From Gemmobacter lutimaris (lineage in GTDB: Bacteria > Pseudomonadota > Alphaproteobacteria > Rhodobacterales > Rhodobacteraceae), in the NCBI RefSeq assembly GCF_003570715.1, contig NZ_QXXQ01000018.1, positions 1 through 64,000 on the forward strand: a DNA stretch of 64,000 nucleotides, in the 5' to 3' direction. Below the pieces are notes generated by a model. It did not search any database, had not been told where the DNA came from, and saw only the letters and a program-made list of their open reading frames with translations. The first letter of the stretch is position 1. Every line of letters starts with the position of its first letter. This document shows positions 17,152 to 27,397 of this stretch, in pieces. The translations under genes were made by a program, and so were the position numbers.

Positions 17152-18332
17152 TGAAGATGCGTCATGTCGCTGTCAGCCTGTTGATGGCCGCAACCCTCGC
17201 CACGCCCGCGGCGCTGCGGGCCGAGGAGCCCGCCGCCGCGACCGAAGCTGCAAAGCCCGCCCTGCCCGCGATCACCGTTTCCGCCGTCGCCCGCCGCGAT
17301 CTGCGCGACCGGGTGATTGCCGGAGGTCTGGTCGGCGCGGTGGAAGAGGTGATCGTGCAACCGCTGATCGAGGGACAGCCCATCGAGACGCTGGAGGCCG
17401 AGGTTGGTGACTACGTCGAAGCCGGTCAGGTGCTGGCCACACTGTCGCTGACCGCGCTGGAATTGCAGCGCAGCCAATTGAAGGCCGGGCTTGCCTCGGC
17501 CCGCGCGACTGTGGCGCAGGCCGAGGCACAGGTGCTGGAGGCGCAATCCTCGGCGGATGAGGCGGGCCGCGTTGCCGCCCGCACCGCCGCGCTGAAGGAT
17601 CGCGGTCAGGCCAGCACTGCCGCGAACGATCAGGCACAGGCCGCCGCCGTTTCGGCAACCGCCCGCGTGACCGTGGCACGGCAATCGCTGGAAGCGGCGC
17701 GCGCGCAGGTCGAACTGGCCGAAGCGCAGCTTGCCAATATCGACCTGAACCTGACGCGGACCAAGGTGGTGGCGCCGGTCGCCGGCGAGGTGCTGGCCCG
17801 CAATGCGCAGGTCGGTGCGGTCGCCAGTGCCGCCGGGCAGCCGATGTTCGTGCTGATGAAGGATGGTGCGCTGGAACTGCGCGCCGACATCGCTGAAGCC
17901 GATCTGGTGCGCCTGCAACCGGGGATGAGCGCCGAAATCCGCACTGTCGGCGCCACAGGCGCACTGCGCGGCACCGTCCGGCTGGTAGAACCCGGCGTGA
18001 ATACGGCCACCCGCCTCGGCACCGCCCGCATCACGCTGGACAATGCGCGCACCGTGCGATCAGGCATGTATGCCGATGCTGCGATCCTGCTGGCGGAACA
18101 CACGGCCCTCGCCGTCCCGGTCAGCGCCGTCGGCTCCGGCCCCGAAGGGGCGACGGTCATGGTGGTGAAGGACGGCACTGTCACCCGCACCCCGGTGGAA
18201 ACCGGCATCCGCGACAATGGCTGGGTCGAGATCGTCTCGGGCCTGACCGAGGGTGATCAGGTGGTGACCAAGGCCGCCGCCTTCGTGCGCGATGGCGACC
18301 GCGTCAATCCGATCACCGCCGTCACGCAGTAA
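17151..18332 (+). CDS. RND efflux periplasmic adaptor (membrane fusion protein)
   Basis: The 393-residue protein connects the inner-membrane pump to an outer-membrane channel. It starts with a signal peptide (MKMRHVAVSLLMAATLATPA, cleavage after LRA). It then shows a lipoyl half-motif near EGQPIETLEAEVGDYVEAGQ, an alanine-rich coiled-coil hairpin (about 110-200), the second lipoyl half at LTRTKVVAPVAGEVLARN, and a beta-barrel domain ending with VVTKAAAFVRDGDRV. The start ATG overlaps the TetR stop by one base. The RND permease follows 11 bases later. No TolC-like gene is present, so a channel encoded elsewhere must be used. Confidence 0.93.
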   Translation: MKMRHVAVSLLMAATLATPAALRAEEPAAATEAAKPALPAITVSAVARRDLRDRVIAGGLVGAVEEVIVQPLIEGQPIETLEAEVGDYVEAGQVLATLSLTALELQRSQLKAGLASARATVAQAEAQVLEAQSSADEAGRVAARTAALKDRGQASTAANDQAQAAAVSATARVTVARQSLEAARAQVELAEAQLANIDLNLTRTKVVAPVAGEVLARNAQVGAVASAAGQPMFVLMKDGALELRADIAEADLVRLQPGMSAEIRTVGATGALRGTVRLVEPGVNTATRLGTARITLDNARTVRSGMYADAAILLAEHTALAVPVSAVGSGPEGATVMVVKDGTVTRTPVETGIRDNGWVEIVSGLTEGDQVVTKAAAFVRDGDRVNPITAVTQ

Positions 18333-18343
18333 GGAGGGCAGCG

Positions 18344-21300
18344 ATGAACTTCTCCGCCTGGGCGATCCGAAATCCGGTCGCACCGCTTCTGGCCTTCTTC
18401 ATGCTCATGGTTCTGGGCTGGCAAAGCTTCAACAGCCTGCCCATCACCCGCTTCCCCAATATCGACGTGCCGCTGGTCGCAGTGGTGGTGGCCCAGCCCG
18501 GTGCCGCCCCCGCCGAGATGGAAACGCAGGTCACCAAAGAGGTGGAGGATGCCGTCTCGGGCATCTCGGGGGTGAAGAACGTCACCTCCACCATCACCGA
18601 CGGCAATTCGCAAACGCTGGTCGAGTTCCGTATGGAAGTGCCGACCGACAAGGCGGTGCAGGATGTGAAGGACGCCATCGACAAGATCCGCGGCGATCTG
18701 CCCGGCGATGTCGAGGCGCCCATCGTCAGCCGCATCGACGTCGAAGGCCAGGCCATCATGACCTTCGCCGTTTCCGCACCGAACATGACGATGGAGGAGC
18801 TGTCGTGGTTCGTCGATGACACCATCACCCGCTCGCTTCAGGGTCGTCCCGGCGTCGGCAAGGTTGATCGCTATGGCGGCGCAGACCGCGAGATCAGGAT
18901 TGAACTCGATCCCGTGCGGCTGGGAAGCTACGGCATCACCGCGCAGCAGGTGAGCCAGCAACTGCGGCTGACCAATGCCAATCTGGGCGGCGGCCGGTCA
19001 GAACTCGGCACCAGCGAACAGGCGATCCGCACGCTGGGCAATGCCGATACCGTAGCACGACTGTCCAATACCACCATCGCCGTCGGCGGCGGGCGGCATG
19101 TGCGGCTGTCGGACCTTGGCACGATCAATGACACTTACGAGGAGCTGCGGTCGTTTTCCAAGTTCAACGGCGATCAGGTGGTGACCTTCGCGGTGTTCCG
19201 CGCCAAGGGCGCCTCCGAGGTTTCGGTGGCCGAGGTGGTGAACAGCACGCTGGACGAGGTGCGGGCGAAGCACCCGGATGTCGGCATCTCGCTGGTGGAT
19301 GACACGGTCTATTATACCTACGGCAACTATGAAAGCGCGCTGCATACCCTGATCGAAGGCGCGCTGCTGGCGGTGCTGGTGGTCTTTGCCTTCCTGCGCA
19401 ACTGGCGTGCCACGCTGATCGCCGCGGTGGCGCTGCCGCTGTCGGCGGTGCCCACCTTCTATGTGATGGACCTGCTGGGTTTCTCGCTGAACCTTGTGAG
19501 CTTCCTTGCCATCACGCTGGCCACCGGCATTCTGGTCGATGACGCCATCGTGGAGATCGAGAATATCGCGCGGCACATGAGGATGGGCAAATCGCCCTAT
19601 CGCGCCTCGATCGACGCGGCGGATGAAATCGGCCTCGCCGTCATCGCCACCACCTTCACCATCATCGCGGTTTTCGTGCCGGTCAGCTTCATGCCCGGCA
19701 TTCCGGGGCAGTATTTCCGGCAATTCGGCCTGACGGTGGCAATTTCGGTTCTGTTCTCACTGCTGGTCGCGCGGCTGATCACGCCGATGATGACCGCCTA
19801 TCTGATGCGGTCCAAGGACGCTGCGGGCCATGATGATGCCCATGGTGACGGCTGGTTCATGCGGCAATATCTGCGGCTGGTGCGGCTTTCCACCAGTGGC
19901 GGGCTGTTCCCCATGCGGTCAGGTCACCACCTTGTGCCTGCCCGCTATATCACGCTGGCGACCGGCATTCTTGTTCTGGTCATATCTGTCCACTTCATGC
20001 TGAAAGTCCCCGGCAGCTTCATGCCGCCCGAGGATGTCAGCCGTGTTGCCATCAGTGTCGAACTGCCGCCCGGCTCGACGCTGGAGGATACCGAGACGAA
20101 AACCGACGAGATGGTGGCCCGCATCCGCGATATCGAAGGTGTGGCGAATGTCTTTGTCCTTGGCGGGTCGTCACCGACCGGTGATCTGGACATTCGCCGC
20201 GCCTCGGTCACCGTGCTTCTGGAAAAGCTGGATCACTCGCTGATTTACAAGCTGTCGCAGATCGGGAACAGCATTCCTGGCCTTTCCGCCATCGTGCCGG
20301 ATGTGGAAAGCCACGGCCGCACTGTGCCCCAGAACGAGATCGAGGCTGAAATCTTCAACCGGCTGCATGACGTGCCCGATATCCGCGCCTTCAAGCTGAA
20401 CGACCGGGGCGAGCGGGATCTGTCCTTCTCGATCCTGTCGGACAATGAGGAAGATCTGAACCTGGCCGTCGCCCGGCTGGAGGCGGCGCTGTCGGCCGAT
20501 CCACTGCTGGCCAACGTCGCCTCGGAAGGTGCCCTGCCCCGGCCCGAATTGCAGATTGAACCGAAGGTCGAAGAGGCCGCGCGTCTGGGCGTGACGACCT
20601 CGGCCATCGCGGGGGTGGTGCGGGTGGCGACCATCGGGGATGTGGATGCGGCGCTGGCGAAGCTTTCCATCGACAACCGGCTGATCCCGGTGCGGGTGCG
20701 GCTGGATGATGCCAGCCGGGGCGATCTGGCACAGCTTGCGGCACTGGGCGTGCCCACCGCTTCGGGCGCGACGGTGCCGCTGGGCGCGGTGGCCGACATC
20801 CGCATCGCTGAAGGCCCGTCCATGGTGGACCGCCTGAACCGTGAACGCCGCGCCACCATCGGCGCCAACCTGCCCGTCGGCGTGGCGCTTGGCACCGCAT
20901 CTGAACGGTTCAAGGAAATCACCGAAAGCGTCGATCTGCCGCCGAGCGTGCGCGTGGCGGAATCGGGCGATGCCGAGATTCAGGCTGAACTGATGCAAAG
21001 CTTCGGCAATGCCATGATCATGGGCCTGATGCTGGTGCTGACCGTGCTGATCCTGCTGTTCGGCTCGGTCATCCAGCCCTTCACCATCCTGCTTTCGCTG
21101 CCGCTTGCCATCGGCGGCGTGGCGGCGGCGCTGATCCTGACCGGCAATGCGCTGTCGATGCCGGTGATGATCGGGATGCTGATGCTGATGGGGATCGTGA
21201 CCAAGAACGCCATCCTGCTGGTGGATTTCGCCATCGAGATGCGCAATCGCGGCATGGATCGGTTCCAGTCGGTGATCGAGGCCGGACACAAGCGGGCGCA

Positions 21301-21655
21301 GCCCATCGTGATGACCTCCATCGCCATGTCGGCGGGCATGATGCCCTCGGCGCTGGGGGTGGGCGAAGGCGGCGCCTTCCGCGCGCCCATGGCCATCGCG
21401 GTGATTGGCGGCATCATCATGTCCACAGTGCTGAGCCTCGTGGTCGTGCCGGCCTTCTTCCTGATCATGGACGACCTGTCGCGCCTGCTGGCCCGGCTGG
21501 CGCGTCTGCTGATCGGCCAGAAGGAACACGAACCCGAAGTGCTGAGCGCGGAGGCCGTGACGAAGGAACTGACCGACCTCGAATCCCGCGTCGCGCAGCT
21601 TGAAGCCAAACGCGCCCCGCCGGACAGCAAGCCCAAGCTGATCGTGGCTGAATGA
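18344..21655 (+). CDS. RND multidrug efflux permease (AcrB/MexB-like)
   Basis: Inner-membrane proton/drug antiporter of 1103 residues with the duplicated six-helix-plus-porter layout of the HAE1 class. It begins MNFSAWAIRNPVAPLL. Helix 4 carries the proton-relay pair Asp399-Asp400 in GILVDDAIVEIEN, and the second half has GIVTKNAILLVDFA. The C-terminus extends about 50 residues past the last helix as a charged tail with a short coiled coil (ELTDLESRVAQLEAKR), longer than in AcrB. AAGGAGG lies 7-13 bases before the ATG. A perfect terminator follows directly. Confidence 0.95.
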   Translation: MNFSAWAIRNPVAPLLAFFMLMVLGWQSFNSLPITRFPNIDVPLVAVVVAQPGAAPAEMETQVTKEVEDAVSGISGVKNVTSTITDGNSQTLVEFRMEVPTDKAVQDVKDAIDKIRGDLPGDVEAPIVSRIDVEGQAIMTFAVSAPNMTMEELSWFVDDTITRSLQGRPGVGKVDRYGGADREIRIELDPVRLGSYGITAQQVSQQLRLTNANLGGGRSELGTSEQAIRTLGNADTVARLSNTTIAVGGGRHVRLSDLGTINDTYEELRSFSKFNGDQVVTFAVFRAKGASEVSVAEVVNSTLDEVRAKHPDVGISLVDDTVYYTYGNYESALHTLIEGALLAVLVVFAFLRNWRATLIAAVALPLSAVPTFYVMDLLGFSLNLVSFLAITLATGILVDDAIVEIENIARHMRMGKSPYRASIDAADEIGLAVIATTFTIIAVFVPVSFMPGIPGQYFRQFGLTVAISVLFSLLVARLITPMMTAYLMRSKDAAGHDDAHGDGWFMRQYLRLVRLSTSGGLFPMRSGHHLVPARYITLATGILVLVISVHFMLKVPGSFMPPEDVSRVAISVELPPGSTLEDTETKTDEMVARIRDIEGVANVFVLGGSSPTGDLDIRRASVTVLLEKLDHSLIYKLSQIGNSIPGLSAIVPDVESHGRTVPQNEIEAEIFNRLHDVPDIRAFKLNDRGERDLSFSILSDNEEDLNLAVARLEAALSADPLLANVASEGALPRPELQIEPKVEEAARLGVTTSAIAGVVRVATIGDVDAALAKLSIDNRLIPVRVRLDDASRGDLAQLAALGVPTASGATVPLGAVADIRIAEGPSMVDRLNRERRATIGANLPVGVALGTASERFKEITESVDLPPSVRVAESGDAEIQAELMQSFGNAMIMGLMLVLTVLILLFGSVIQPFTILLSLPLAIGGVAAALILTGNALSMPVMIGMLMLMGIVTKNAILLVDFAIEMRNRGMDRFQSVIEAGHKRAQPIVMTSIAMSAGMMPSALGVGEGGAFRAPMAIAVIGGIIMSTVLSLVVVPAFFLIMDDLSRLLARLARLLIGQKEHEPEVLSAEAVTKELTDLESRVAQLEAKRAPPDSKPKLIVAE

Positions 21656-21661
21656 CCCCGG

Positions 21662-21688
21662 AAACGCCGCCCCCAGGGGCGGCGTTTT
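21662..21688 (+). terminator. Intrinsic terminator of the TetR-RND operon
   Basis: AAACGCCGCCCC and GGGGCGGCGTTT form a perfect 12-bp stem with a very short CA loop (effectively 11 bp with a 4-base loop) followed by T. It starts 6 bases after the permease stop codon. Confidence 0.9.
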
Positions 21689-21753
21689 GCTGTCACCCTC
21701 CCTTGCATCCCCCGCCCCGCCGTCGCAGGATCGCCGCAAAGGGGAGGAATGCA

Positions 21754-22323
21754 ATGGGCAATCTGACAGCCGCGCTGGCCGCGATCGACGCGGCAAATGC
21801 CGCCGATCCGACGCGGGAAGCGGGTCGCCCCGCAGCGCAGCTTTACGGCGAAAGGATGAGCGCGGAACTGGACCGCCAGCATCCCGGCGCCTCCGACATC
21901 CTGCAAATCGCGGCGCGCGGGCAGCATGTGGAACGCTGGCTGCTGCCGCGCGCCGAATACCCCGAAGGCAAGACCGGTTATCTGCACTGGCGCCGCGAAC
22001 AGGGTCGCCGTCACGCCGCACGCGTGGCCGGGATCATGGCGGATGCGGGCTATGACACGGCCGCGCAGGACCGCGTGGGCGTTCTGCTGCGCAAGGAAGG
22101 CATCAAGCGCGACACCGAAGTTCAGGCGCTGGAGGATGTGATCTGTTTCGTCTTTCTGCGCCACTATTTCGCGCCCTTCGCCGCGAAACACGCGCCAGAG
22201 GCCGTGCGCGACATCGTGGCCAAGACCGCACGCAAGATGTCAGGCCCCGCACGGGCGCGGGCGCTGGAGGAATTTCAATTGCCGCCAGACCTGGCGGAGG
22301 CCGTGAGGGAGTCAGAGGCATGA
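21754..22323 (+). CDS. DUF4202 family protein
   Basis: The 189-residue soluble protein matches the DUF4202 family: YGERMSAELDRQHPGASDILQIAARGQHVERW, LPRAEYPEGKTGYLHWRRE, and DVICFVFLRHYFAPFA. The His/Arg/Asp arrangement (ARGQHVERW, then RRHAARV and VICFVFLRHYF) suggests a helical, possibly metal-dependent HD-like fold (inference). The start at 21754 has GGGGAGGAA 10 bases upstream. It overlaps the start of acuI as ATGA, so the two are coupled, though no functional link is known. Confidence 0.85.
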   Translation: MGNLTAALAAIDAANAADPTREAGRPAAQLYGERMSAELDRQHPGASDILQIAARGQHVERWLLPRAEYPEGKTGYLHWRREQGRRHAARVAGIMADAGYDTAAQDRVGVLLRKEGIKRDTEVQALEDVICFVFLRHYFAPFAAKHAPEAVRDIVAKTARKMSGPARARALEEFQLPPDLAEAVRESEA

Positions 22324-23306
22324 GCATCGACCAGGGCAAGGCGCTGATCGCGCGGGCGGGCGAGGGCAAAAGTTATACCGTCGGGGTCGAAACCCTGACG
22401 TTGGCCGACTGGCCGGAAGGCGTGCCGATCCGCGTCGCGCATTCGGCACTGAACTACAAGGATGCGCTGGCCATCACCGGCCGCGCCCCGATCATCCGCA
22501 ATTTCCCCATGGTGCTGGGCATCGACCTTGCAGGTGAGGTGCTGGAAGACAGCGGGCGCTTCAAGGCCGGGGAAAAGGTGCTGGTCAACGGCTGGGGCCT
22601 GTCTGAGACCCGCTGGGGCGCTTATTCGCAACTGGTGCGGATGCCGGACGAGATCGTGCAGCCCCTGCCCGCCGGGTTCAGCACCGAACAGGCGATGCAG
22701 ATCGGCACCGCTGGCTATACTGCCATGCTCTGTGTCATGGCGCTGGATGATCACGGGCTGCAACCGGGCCGCGACGCGGTGCTGGTCACCGGCGCCTCGG
22801 GCGGGGTCGGCTCGGTCGCGGTCAGCCTGCTGGCGCGGCGCGGCTATCACGTCATCGCGGTTTCGGGGCGGCCGGAACAGGCGGGTTTCCTGCAAGAGCT
22901 TGGCGCCGCCGAGGTATTGACCCGCGACGCGATTTCCGCCGGCGGTCGCCCGATGGCGAAAGAGCGTTGGGCAGGCGTGGTGGATGTTGCAGGCGGGCCG
23001 ATGCTGGCCGATGCCATCGCACAGACGTGCTATGACGGCATCGTCGCGGCCTGTGGCATGGCGGGCGGCGGGTCGCTGGCGACCACGGTTTACCCGTTCA
23101 TCCTGCGTGGCGTCACGCTGCGCGGCGTCGATTCCGTCATGGTGCCGATGGCGCGGCGCGAGGCCGCCTGGGCGCGGCTTGAGGCAGAGCTTGACCGTAG
23201 CCTGCTGGCGCGGCTTTCCTCGACCCGGCAGTTCGACGAATTGCCGACGCTGGGCGCCGACCTTCTGGACGGCCGCCTGCACGGCCGCATCGCCATCGCG
23301 CTGTAA
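22320..23306 (+). CDS. acuI: Acryloyl-CoA reductase (AcuI/YhdH), zinc-free MDR oxidoreductase
   Basis: NADPH-dependent enzyme of the medium-chain dehydrogenase family that reduces acryloyl-CoA to propionyl-CoA, relieving acrylate toxicity and serving 3-hydroxypropionate and DMSP metabolism in Rhodobacterales. The 328-residue protein has the YhdH/AcuI hallmarks: SALNYKDALAITG (near 43-55), IDLAGEVLE, NGWGLSETRWGAYSQLVR, GTAGYTAMLCV and the Rossmann VTGASGGVGSVAVSLL (about 156-171). No catalytic zinc cysteines are present, as expected. It overlaps the DUF4202 gene by 4 bases and is convergent with dxs. Confidence 0.88.
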   Translation: MSIDQGKALIARAGEGKSYTVGVETLTLADWPEGVPIRVAHSALNYKDALAITGRAPIIRNFPMVLGIDLAGEVLEDSGRFKAGEKVLVNGWGLSETRWGAYSQLVRMPDEIVQPLPAGFSTEQAMQIGTAGYTAMLCVMALDDHGLQPGRDAVLVTGASGGVGSVAVSLLARRGYHVIAVSGRPEQAGFLQELGAAEVLTRDAISAGGRPMAKERWAGVVDVAGGPMLADAIAQTCYDGIVAACGMAGGGSLATTVYPFILRGVTLRGVDSVMVPMARREAAWARLEAELDRSLLARLSSTRQFDELPTLGADLLDGRLHGRIAIAL

Positions 23307-23311
23307 CGGCG

Positions 23312-23332
23312 GGCGGGCCGCTCAGGCCCGCC
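23312..23332. terminator. Hairpin between convergent acuI and dxs
   Basis: GGCGGGCC (23312-23319) and GGCCCGCC (23325-23332) pair perfectly around GCTCA, 5 bases after the acuI stop. There is no U-tract, so its terminator role is tentative. Confidence 0.4.
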
Positions 23333-23356
23333 ACCACGGCCCCGGCAAGCCGGGCC

Positions 23357-25270
23357 TCAGGCCCGCTTGCCCACCACGGCAATGCCAAGTGTTTCCAGCA
23401 CTTTCGCCTCGATCTGCGGGGCATTCATGCCGGCGACGGCATACATCGCCTCGGGGCTGGCCTGGTCGATGAAGGTATCAGGCAGCACCATGGAGCGGTA
23501 TTTCAGCCCCCGGTCAAACACGCCCTCCTCGGCCAGCACTTGTGCCACATGGCTGCCGAAACCGCCGATGGCGCCCTCCTCCACCGTGATCAGCGCCTCG
23601 TGATGCGCCGCGAGTTGCAGGATCAACGCGCGGTCCAGCGGCTTGGCAAACCGCGCATCGGCCACGGTGCAGGCGATGCCCCGCGCCGCCAGCGCCTCAG
23701 CCGCGCGCATCACTTCCGCCAGACGGGTGCCGAAGGACAGCAGCGCCACGCGCCCGCCCTCGCGGATCAGCCGCCCCTTGCCGATCTGCAAGGGCTGGCC
23801 CCGCTCGGGCATTTCCAGCCCGACACCCTCGCCGCGCGGATAGCGGAAGGCGCTGGGGCCTTCGTCGTAGGCCGCTGCCGTGGCGACCATATGCACAAGC
23901 TCCGCCTCGTCCGCCGCTGCCATCACCACCATTCCCGGCAGGTTGGCAAGGAAAGCCACGTCGAACGACCCGGCATGCGTGGCGCCATCGGCCCCCACCA
24001 GCCCGGCGCGGTCGATGGCAAAGCGCACGGGAAGGCGCTGGATCGCAACGTCATGCACGACCTGATCATACCCGCGTTGCAGGAAGGTCGAATAGATCGC
24101 GCAGAACGGTTTCAACCCGCCCGCCGCCAGACCGGCGGCAAAGGTTACCGCATGCTGTTCGGCAATCCCCACGTCGAAACAGCGCTTCGGAAAGCGTTCG
24201 GCGAACAGGTTCAGCCCGGTGCCATCCGGCATCGCCGCCGTCACCGCGACAATCTTGTCGTCCCGCGCCGCCTCGTCCACCAGCGCCTGCGCGAAAACCT
24301 TGGTGTAGCTGGGCGCATTGGACTTGGCCTTGACCTGCACCCCGGTCAGCACATCGAATTTCGCCGTGGCATGGCCCTTGTCCGCCGCCGCCTCGGCCGG
24401 GGCATAGCCCTTGCCCTTCCTGGTGATCACATGAATCAGCATCGGCCCGGTCGCCCGCGCCTTCACCGTGCGCAGCAGCGGCAGAAGCTGATCCAGATCG
24501 TGCCCGTCCACCGGCCCGACATAGCTGAACCCCAGTTCCTCGAACAACGTCCCGCCGACCGTCATGCCCTTGAGCATCTCCTTCGCCCGTCGCGCGCCTT
24601 CCTGAAACGGCTCGGGCAGCAGGCTGACCATGCCCTTGGCGGCCTGCTTCAGTTCCTGAAACGGGGCCTCGGCATAAAGCCGCGACAGATAGGACGACAG
24701 CGCCCCCACCGGCGGGGCGATGGACATTTCGTTGTCATTCAGAATGACGAACAGCCGCTTTTTCAGATGGCCCGCGTTGTTCATCGCCTCGAAGGCCATG
24801 CCCGCGCTCATCGAGCCGTCGCCGATCACCGCGATGGCATCGCCCGGATCGCCCCCAAGATCGGCCGCCGCCTTGAAACCCAGCGCCGCGCTGATGGAGG
24901 TAGAGCTATGCGCCGCCCCGAATGGATCATAGGGGCTTTCGCTGCGCTTGGTGAAGCCCGACAGGCCGCCTTCGGTGCGCAGGGTGCGGATGCGGTCGCG
25001 CCGCCCGGTCAGGATCTTGTGCGGATAACACTGATGCCCCACGTCCCAGATCAGCTTGTCGCGCGGTGTGTCAAACACGGCATGCAGCGCCACGGTCAGT
25101 TCCACCACCCCCAGCCCCGCGCCCAGATGGCCGCCGGTTACGGAAACCGCGCTGATCGTCTCGGCCCGCAGCTCGTCGGCAAGCTGGCGCAATTCGCGGT
25201 CGCTCAGCGCCTTCATGTCGGCGGGCAGGCGCACGCGGTCCAGAACGGGGGTCTTCGGTCGGTCGGTCAT
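23357..25270 (-). CDS. dxs: 1-deoxy-D-xylulose-5-phosphate synthase
   Basis: Thiamine-diphosphate enzyme that condenses pyruvate and glyceraldehyde-3-phosphate, the entry step of the MEP isoprenoid pathway. The 637-residue protein has the family layout: [15 protein letters not shown] with [17 protein letters not shown] near the N-terminus, the TPP motif [20 protein letters not shown] (about 150-169), the transketolase pyrimidine domain with [17 protein letters not shown], and a C-terminal transketolase domain. AAAGGG precedes the ATG by 6 bases. It lies 31 bases downstream of ispA in an isoprenoid operon. Confidence 0.97.
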   Translation of the reverse strand: MTDRPKTPVLDRVRLPADMKALSDRELRQLADELRAETISAVSVTGGHLGAGLGVVELTVALHAVFDTPRDKLIWDVGHQCYPHKILTGRRDRIRTLRTEGGLSGFTKRSESPYDPFGAAHSSTSISAALGFKAAADLGGDPGDAIAVIGDGSMSAGMAFEAMNNAGHLKKRLFVILNDNEMSIAPPVGALSSYLSRLYAEAPFQELKQAAKGMVSLLPEPFQEGARRAKEMLKGMTVGGTLFEELGFSYVGPVDGHDLDQLLPLLRTVKARATGPMLIHVITRKGKGYAPAEAAADKGHATAKFDVLTGVQVKAKSNAPSYTKVFAQALVDEAARDDKIVAVTAAMPDGTGLNLFAERFPKRCFDVGIAEQHAVTFAAGLAAGGLKPFCAIYSTFLQRGYDQVVHDVAIQRLPVRFAIDRAGLVGADGATHAGSFDVAFLANLPGMVVMAAADEAELVHMVATAAAYDEGPSAFRYPRGEGVGLEMPERGQPLQIGKGRLIREGGRVALLSFGTRLAEVMRAAEALAARGIACTVADARFAKPLDRALILQLAAHHEALITVEEGAIGGFGSHVAQVLAEEGVFDRGLKYRSMVLPDTFIDQASPEAMYAVAGMNAPQIEAKVLETLGIAVVGKRA

Positions 25271-25301
25271 GGCAGCCCTTTGGCTCAGGCGTAGGGGGGC
25301 G

Positions 25302-26171
25302 TCAGCTTTGGCGCGAGATAACGAAGCGCGCCGCCGCGATCAAGGCAGCGGCCCGGTCACCATAGGGGGAAACTGCGGCTTCCGCCTCGCCAATCAAGGC
25401 GTTTGCGCGATTTTTCGCGCCTTCCAGCCCCAGAAGCGAAACGAAAGTGGCCTTGCCGGCACCCGCATCCTTGCCGACCCGCTTGCCGGTCGCCGCCTCG
25501 TCGCCCTCGACATCCAGAATGTCATCGGCGATCTGGAAGGCGAGACCAAGTGCCGTGGCATAGGCGCGCAGCGGTGCGGGGTCGGCCCCGGCGAGAATCG
25601 CGCCCGCCTCGGCGGAAAAGCAGATCAGCGCGCCGGTCTTGCCGGCTTGCAGCCGGGTGATCTCGGGCAGGGTCAGCGGCGTGGCGGCGGTTTCAGCGGC
25701 GATGTCCAGCGCCTGCCCCAGCACCATGCCCTCGGCCCCGCTGGCGCGCGCCAGCCCCGCCACCAGCGCCAGCCGCCGGTCAGGTGCCCCAAGCGCCGGG
25801 TCACACAGCAGTTCAAACGCCAGCGTCTGAAGCGCATCGCCCGCCAGCACCGCCGTCGCCTCGTCCCATTTCACATGGACGGTCGGCAGGCCGCGGCGCA
25901 GGTCGTCATCATCCATGCAGGGCAGGTCGTCATGGATCAGGCTATAGGCATGCAGCGCCTCGACTGCCGCCGCAGCGGCCACCGCCGCCTCGGGCGCAAT
26001 GCCATGCAACCGCGCCGATTCCAGCACCAGAAAGGCGCGCAGCCGCTTGCCGCCCTGCACCGCATAGCGCATGGCCTGCACCACCGGCACATCGTCCTGC
26101 GTGGCCAGCGCCGTATCCAGCCGCGCCTGCACCAGCGCGGCATCCTGTTTCAGCAGGTCGGGAAAGCTCAC
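25302..26171 (-). CDS. ispA: Farnesyl (geranyl) diphosphate synthase
   Basis: Trans-prenyltransferase that condenses IPP with DMAPP/GPP. The 289-residue protein has the first aspartate-rich motif [14 protein letters not shown] (about 85-98) and the second [13 protein letters not shown], plus [11 protein letters not shown] and [12 protein letters not shown]. The DDxxxxD spacing is that of bacterial type II FPP synthases. I use the GTG at 26171, which overlaps the xseB stop as GTGA; an earlier start would cover much of xseB. The xseB-ispA-dxs order is a standard arrangement. Confidence 0.93.
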   Translation of the reverse strand: MSFPDLLKQDAALVQARLDTALATQDDVPVVQAMRYAVQGGKRLRAFLVLESARLHGIAPEAAVAAAAAVEALHAYSLIHDDLPCMDDDDLRRGLPTVHVKWDEATAVLAGDALQTLAFELLCDPALGAPDRRLALVAGLARASGAEGMVLGQALDIAAETAATPLTLPEITRLQAGKTGALICFSAEAGAILAGADPAPLRAYATALGLAFQIADDILDVEGDEAATGKRVGKDAGAGKATFVSLLGLEGAKNRANALIGEAEAAVSPYGDRAAALIAAARFVISRQS

Positions 26172-26407
26172 AGCCCCTCCGCCGGTGCGGTTCCAGTGGC
26201 GCGGCCTTCCTGAGCGCGGATCATCTCGACCTTTTCTTCCGCCACGCGCAGCTTGTCGGCACAATGCGCCTTCAGCTTCGCGCCGCGTTCGTAAAGCGCG
26301 ATCGACTGTTCCAGCGCCACATCGCCGCGCTCAAGCTGCGTCACCACACCTTCCAGCGCGGCCATCGCCTCTTCAAAGCTCATCTCGGCAATCGGTTTGT
26401 CGGTCAT
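26168..26407 (-). CDS. xseB: Exodeoxyribonuclease VII small subunit
   Basis: The 79-residue protein shows the XseB signature: MSFEEAMAALEGVVTQLERGDVALEQSIALYERG then LKAHCADKL, each helix typical of the small subunit that supports XseA in degrading single-stranded DNA. It is coupled to ispA downstream (GTGA) and shares the terminal base with the histone-deacetylase-like gene upstream (26407). xseA is not in the window. Confidence 0.93.
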   Translation of the reverse strand: MTDKPIAEMSFEEAMAALEGVVTQLERGDVALEQSIALYERGAKLKAHCADKLRVAEEKVEMIRAQEGRATGTAPAEGL

Positions 26408-27339
26408 CAGGCTCTCCGCATCATCTCATCGACATGGGCGGCAACAGAGGCGCCCAGCGCGGGCAGATCATAGCCGCCCTCCAAGGCGGATACCACCCGC
26501 CCGCCACAGACCTGATCCGCCAGATCGCAGATTGCGGCGGTGAGCCAGCGGAAATCATCCACCTCCCACTCAAGGCTTGCCAGCGGGTCATCGGCATGGG
26601 CATCGAACCCGGCGCTGACAAGGATCAGGTCGGGGGCAAAATCGCGCACCCGCGCCAGCGCAGGGGCCCAGACCGCCCGCATCGCCGCCCCGCCCGAACC
26701 CGCGCGCAGCGGCAGGTTCACCACCTGCCCATGTGCGCCGGTTTCCCGCGCGGCCCCCGTGCCGGGATAAAGCGGCATTTCATGGCTGGAGACAAACATC
26801 GCGCGCGGCTCGTTCCACAGCAGGTCCTGCGTGCCATTGCCATGATGGACGTCGAAATCCAGCACCGCGACACGGGACAGTCCGTGATGATCCAGCGCCC
26901 GTTTCGCCGCGATGGCAACGCTGCCGAACAGGCAAAACCCCATGGCCCGCGCGGTTTCGGCATGATGGCCGGGCGGACGGCAAGTAACAAAGGCGCGCTT
27001 CGCCTCGCCTGCCAGCACCGCGTCAACCGCCGCACAAACCCCACCTACCGCCCGCAGCGCCGCCGTCAACGACCCCGGCGCCAGCCATGTATCACCGTCC
27101 AGCATTGCCCAGCCTTGCGCCGGAACCGCTGCCTCGACCTGCGCGACATATCCCGCCGGATGACAGCGCAACACCTCGTCCCGCCCGGCCAGCGGGGCCG
27201 CGCGGCGGTCGAGATCGAACCCCGCCAAGGCCCGCTCAACCGCCATCAGCCGCGCCGCCTGCTCCGGGTGGCCCGGCGGTTCGGCATGGCCCAGGCAGTC
27301 CTCATGGCTGAACAACAGCATACGCCCGATGTCGGTCAT
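26407..27339 (-). CDS. Histone deacetylase family protein (class II-like, acetoin utilisation type)
   Basis: Zinc-dependent deacetylase fold of 310 residues. It has TCRPPGHHAETARAMGFCLFG (catalytic His pair), VLDFDVHHGNGTQDLLW (zinc Asp/His) and ILVSAGFDAHADDPLA. Bacterial members deacetylate polyamines, lysine residues or other small amides; the substrate here is unknown. It is followed without gap by xseB, an association common in Rhodobacterales. A weak repeat-like sequence separates it from petR. Confidence 0.92.
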   Translation of the reverse strand: MTDIGRMLLFSHEDCLGHAEPPGHPEQAARLMAVERALAGFDLDRRAAPLAGRDEVLRCHPAGYVAQVEAAVPAQGWAMLDGDTWLAPGSLTAALRAVGGVCAAVDAVLAGEAKRAFVTCRPPGHHAETARAMGFCLFGSVAIAAKRALDHHGLSRVAVLDFDVHHGNGTQDLLWNEPRAMFVSSHEMPLYPGTGAARETGAHGQVVNLPLRAGSGGAAMRAVWAPALARVRDFAPDLILVSAGFDAHADDPLASLEWEVDDFRWLTAAICDLADQVCGGRVVSALEGGYDLPALGASVAAHVDEMMRRA

Positions 27340-27397
27340 TTTATGTCCTCAAGTATTCCGGATGTCAGGGGACACAGCCCCCGAGACCGGGCACGGA